A stretch of DNA of 64,000 bases. It comes from Aurifilum marmelostoma (lineage: Eukaryota; Ascomycota; Sordariomycetes; Diaporthales; Cryphonectriaceae). Numbering within the stretch: the stretch's first letter is position 1; each line of letters starts with the position of its first letter. Below are positions 60,517 to 64,000 of the stretch, piece after piece. The DNA is taken from contig JAMXSV010000003.1 of NCBI GenBank assembly GCA_027559495.1, positions 2,046,001-2,110,000 of the forward strand, read 5' to 3'. The notes beneath the pieces were generated by a model that saw only the letters and a list, made by a program, of their open reading frames with translations, made no database searches and had not been told where the DNA came from. The position numbers and the translations under genes were made by a program.

Positions 60517-62212
60517 TCATTCAAAGATCGTCCCATCATAGTCCTTACCGCTCAGCGCCTCGTCATAGGTAACGCTATAGTTCCCAAAACACGCATATTG
60601 GTAGTTGGCAAGGTTGGTGCTGTTGCTCTGGCTCTGAACAAAGTCGGCCAGCGAGCACATACCGTCTGTCCGCCCCTCGCAGGCTCCACCCCGGATGCTC
60701 TCGAGTGGTAGGATGCCGTTGTTGAGGCGCTGGCGGATGAACTTGTGAGTTGCGTTGGCGGCATTGTATCCATTGGCAGTGCGCGAGTAGACAGTGCTGT
60801 GATAAGGGTTGACGGCCGGGCTGGGCGAGGTGCACCCAATCACCTCAGTCACGAGACGAGCGCCAAAGGGCGTCATGTGGGAGAGGATGAACTTCCTGTC
60901 CGGGTCAGGGGGATACTGAGCGGAGCATAACGGTCAGTATACGTCTTGCCTTGTCATCATCATTATCATTATCGCCGTCGTCATCACTCACCTGGGTGAA
61001 GTCAGGCGCATCCTTGAAGTAGTCCATGCTCATGGCCGTGAGGACACTGATGATGATATCATCATGGCTAAAGTCGGCATAGAACTTCTGGTCCAGGGGA
61101 AACGTGGTCGGGTTGTCGGTCAGCGTCGAGTTGACGCTGGTGTCGCTGACGTCGATGTACTGCTTCTGCAGACGAGCCAGCAGCTCCTGCAGGTACCCGA
61201 TGCCCTGGGCGCGGCCCGTGGGGTTTCCCCAGGCATAGTCGTAGTAGTACTCGGTGTCAAGCGTGAGCTCGAATCCAGCCCACTCATCGAGGGTGAAGAA
61301 GCCGCAGAACTGCGAGTCGCCAATGTAGGCATTCTCGTAGGCGCAGATGGACTGCATGGCATACGTGTCGTTGGCGGTCCAGTCGAAGCCCGAGGGGACA
61401 TACTGGCTCAGGCGGGCAGTAGCCGCGGCCAGGTATTTGGGGATGTAGGTCTCGAGGTCGAGATCGCCAATGTACGCGACAGGGTAGTCATAATCGTTGA
61501 AGCAGCTGTCGTAGGCGGCGAGGGTGTTGTTCTCCGTGCCGCCCTCGGCGATGGTGACAACGTCAAACGGCGCAGTGAAGTTGGCCATGGTCGGGTCCGG
61601 GGTCACCTGAAAGCTGGTGCCAAAGAAGCCGAGGGCCCAGTTGATCTGCGAGTTGGTGATGCGGCTCTGGCTTGTGGTGCGCAGGACGGGCTTCGGCCTG
61701 GCCGTGCCATCGGGAAAGCTGGCGTTGTACTGCAGCTGGCCGGGGACGGCATCGTACAGGAGACGCCCGTAGCGGTTCCAGAAGGTCACTCCTGAGGTGA
61801 ACTCGGTATTCGCGCCAACGCCGGTCAGGTAGCCCTCGTCGTTGAGGAGATACTCGTAGGTGTTGAGAAAGGAGAGCGGACCTGTGAACTTGGCCGGGCC
61901 GGTCCAGTTGGCAACCTTCTGAGCAAAGTTCTCGTCATTGACGCCGTCGTCGAAATATGATGTCGCGAAGCGCTGGGCGTGCCGCTGGAGGGTGTGTGCC
62001 TGCTCGATGGCGCACCCGTCTGGCAGGCCGACGTCCTGGACGCCAAAGTAGGACGCTGCATTGTCGGCGTACGGGCTGAGCTGGCCCCAGTACCGCTGGA
62101 TCACGTTGAGATCCGTCACAACCTGGCTGCTCGAGTTGGACGAGGTCGACGACGACGATGCCTGCTGCGCGAGGCCAGCGATGGCTAGCACTGTGAAGAG
62201 CTGAGACTGCAT
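60517..62212 (-). CDS. Secreted histidine acid phosphatase (phytase-like)
   Basis: Histidine phosphatase superfamily, clade 2. Exons 62212-60992 and 60915-60517 (76-nt phase-0 intron, GTGAGT..GCTCAG) give 539 residues. The start is the ATG of MQSQLFTVLA, the first in frame. Residues 1-20 look like a signal peptide followed by a Ser-rich stretch. The active-site motif reads LQRHAQRFATSY (Arg77, His78, Arg81), where classic members have RHGxRxP. The proton-donor motif DFSHDDIIIS (His383-Asp384) is present. Many N-glycosylation sequons and paired cysteines (QSICAYEN, DSQFCGFF, GGACEGRTDGMC) fit an extracellular glycoprotein. The likely role is scavenging phosphate from organic esters, perhaps phytate; the substrate is inferred. 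Confidence 0.92.
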
Positions 62213-64000
62213 CTTGAAGAAGGAGGAGTGACTTCCTTTTAGCAAGCACACACACACGTACTGGAATGCTACAGTACCCTCGAGGTTTTTCAGGTCTGCC
62301 CGTTTGGGGTATCCGCATATCTAAGTACTATGGGCCTCGTCTCTGGTAACTTAGCCAGCACCGATCGAATCCCTACCATAATACATGGAGTAAACTGTAT
62401 ATCTGCACTCCGATAGCGCCCACAAGAATCCTTCGTGCCAGTCGTGCATCGTCATAGTACATAGTATGTAGTATGCCATCCATGACGTCTCCGCTTTTGT
62501 AACTCGCTTGTGCAGGTGCAGCACCGTACAAAAAGAGTCAGGCAAAGCAAGAAACCTCAGTAGTAGCGAGATAGAGATGCGTCGGGCTCCACGTGAGGGG
62601 CCTGCAGCAGTGATTGGGCCGGGTTTGTGAGAGAGAGAGCAGAGCTTCGGTTCAAAGTGACCCAGCCCGGTCCTGCCTGGTTCCCTTTGGCGCTGCAGTG
62701 GTCCTGCCGCTACTGTACGCTGCCAGGGCATGCAGGGCTTACGCAGGGGCCCCGTGCCGGGTGGGGGTATTCGTGAGATTACACAACCCCACCAGAGACC
62801 TGAACTGACTCGACTCGGACAAGCTCAAGAAATATCTTGATCATAAACCAGGAAGAAGAAGAAGCGAAAAAAAACGGTCTGACTTGACATACTAATTCTA
62901 CCCTATTGTATCTGACTGCCATCAAAAACATAACCTATTGCAAGTGGCTCAATTGTTGTGTTCTTTTAGGACAATCCAGGAATACGTGCTTCGTTTGCAC
63001 CCAGCATTCTACCTTGAGTATGGATTATTTCGCCTCTATTCAAGTCGTGCTCCTCTTGTCCCTCATTTCTGGGGTCTCAGTTCTTTACATTTCACTCGGC
63101 CTGACTCTAGAAAGTGAACGCTGCTCATGAGATTGACTATCAGGATGCCTCAGGTGTATATGAGAGAGAGAGATGGCATCGGCAGTTCGAAGAGGGGAGG
63201 GAGTGTCTTGACGCAATTGCAGGGAGGAAATGGTCCGGAACGAGAGGAAAGAAAAGAGTGTTTTATTCTCCAGAAGGAACCATACAGCGGGCTTGAGCGC
63301 ACGCCCCAGATGTAGTGGGCTGCTGAGTCGTTCCGCCAGAGAAAGAAACACACCCGAGTGGCTTCTGCTAGGAGAGCTCGAAGGAGGATCTGGATCAGAG
63401 TTGATGTGGCACCAGATCATGTGCCAGCCAGCCATACACTGTTTCTGCTAGAGCCGAGTGGCCTGGCGAAGGATCAAGGAGCACAAGAGCGATGTTAGCA
63501 CGACCTGGCACAGCAGGTAGCGTCGGGGCTGTCCACTCACTGGTGCCGGCTGCTGCAGGGCGCTCTCGAGAGACAAGGCGCGTCACTCCTCATGGCATTC
63601 TTCCGAGATCACCAGTCTCAGGATGAGGAGGAGCCGGGCCCTGGAATCACCAGACCGGGACTGTCGTGTGTCTGATCCCGTCACCAGAGCTCCCTACTGG
63701 CACAGCCGCCAGCCATGAGCCGGTGACAGCACCAGCGAGAGAGAGCGCCTGCGGTGCATCATCGTCCCATCTTTCCAGCCTGCACATATAGCCCACAACA
63801 ACCCCAACTTTTCCAACCGGGTGAGACAGTACGAGTTGGGGGTTTAGCTCAGTGGAGAGATTCATCTTATAAATACCGAAAGGGCTGTGGCTTCTGCAGA
63901 GGTCGATGGTTCGAGTACGTCTCCTGGAGACATTCCATAAATTACCGTGCTTAAACCAATGATCCCCAGACACAGTGCCAACCGTGCCACCCCTAGGTTG
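62213..64000. other. Gene-free right end
   Basis: Phosphatase promoter, a GTAC/ATAGTA-rich patch near 62453-62475, and mixed sequence without supported coding frames. A tRNA-like element sits near the end. Confidence 0.5.
63838..63935 (+). ncRNA. Degenerate tRNA-like element
   Basis: An A-box-like TTAGCTCAGTGG (63844-63855) is followed about 53 bases later by a B-box-like GGTTCGAGTAC (63908-63918), the spacing of an RNA polymerase III promoter. A T-arm can be drawn with four of five pairs. The putative acceptor 5' strand GGGGGTT does not pair with the sequence after the T-arm, and the anticodon stem is poor. A decayed tRNA or tRNA-derived SINE fragment is more likely than a working tRNA. Confidence 0.35.

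Noticed and set aside
61064..61795. 243-codon plus-strand open frame
   Set aside because: Antisense shadow of the acid phosphatase exon.
1..64000. CRISPR arrays, insertion sequences, intact retroelements, phage or viral genes
   Set aside because: No regularly spaced repeats, transposase or reverse transcriptase motifs were seen. The RNase H domain belongs to a complete host RNase H1 gene with hybrid-binding domains.

Overview
The window is nuclear DNA of a filamentous ascomycete (Pezizomycotina, most likely a Sordariomycete). The reasons are short introns (about 58-170 nt) with GT..AG ends, a velvet-family regulator, a Zn2Cys6/fungal_trans factor, an Asl1-type GH128 wall protein, a cutinase and a long Mga2/Spt23 protein. 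Intergenic DNA is roomy and full of homopolymers and microsatellites. I find no transposon with recognisable coding capacity, no CRISPR array and no rRNA. There is one degenerate tRNA-like element. Exon limits below were worked out by hand from splice signals, reading phase and protein continuity.

Left part (1-18.7 kb): a secreted GH128-like wall glycosidase (-), a bifunctional 6-phosphofructo-2-kinase/fructose-2,6-bisphosphatase (-), the non-catalytic tRNA deaminase subunit Tad3 (+), and RNase H1 (+) with two hybrid-binding domains, a candidate mitochondrial N-terminus and a (CA)27 microsatellite inside an intron.

Middle (18.7-37 kb): an Nha1-type alkali cation/H+ antiporter (+) and the ER-membrane transcription factor Mga2/Spt23 (+), then on the minus strand an 825-residue Pro/Ser/His-rich protein of unknown function and VeA. 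The antiporter and veA each carry one base too many at a C6 run. The unknown protein also changes frame near a C6 run, but a 58-nt intron explains that equally well.

36.6-47.2 kb is a 10.6-kb stretch with no supportable gene. It ends at a cutinase (+), which is followed convergently by a three-repeat Myb protein (-) with an in-frame GC-AG intron.

Right part (53.9-64 kb): a Zn2Cys6 regulator (-), subunit a of the vacuolar ATPase (-) and a secreted histidine acid phosphatase (-), then a gene-free end with a tRNA-like element.

The genes do not form an obvious operon-like or metabolic cluster. They look like ordinary housekeeping, regulatory and secreted-enzyme genes. Ion homeostasis is represented twice (plasma-membrane antiporter, V-ATPase) and developmental regulation several times (VeA, Myb, Zn2Cys6), but co-function is not shown by the sequence. 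I did not find a convincing undescribed system. The most useful leads are the frame anomalies at C6 runs, the 3n GC-AG intron, the dual-start RNase H1 and the unrecognised 825-residue protein.
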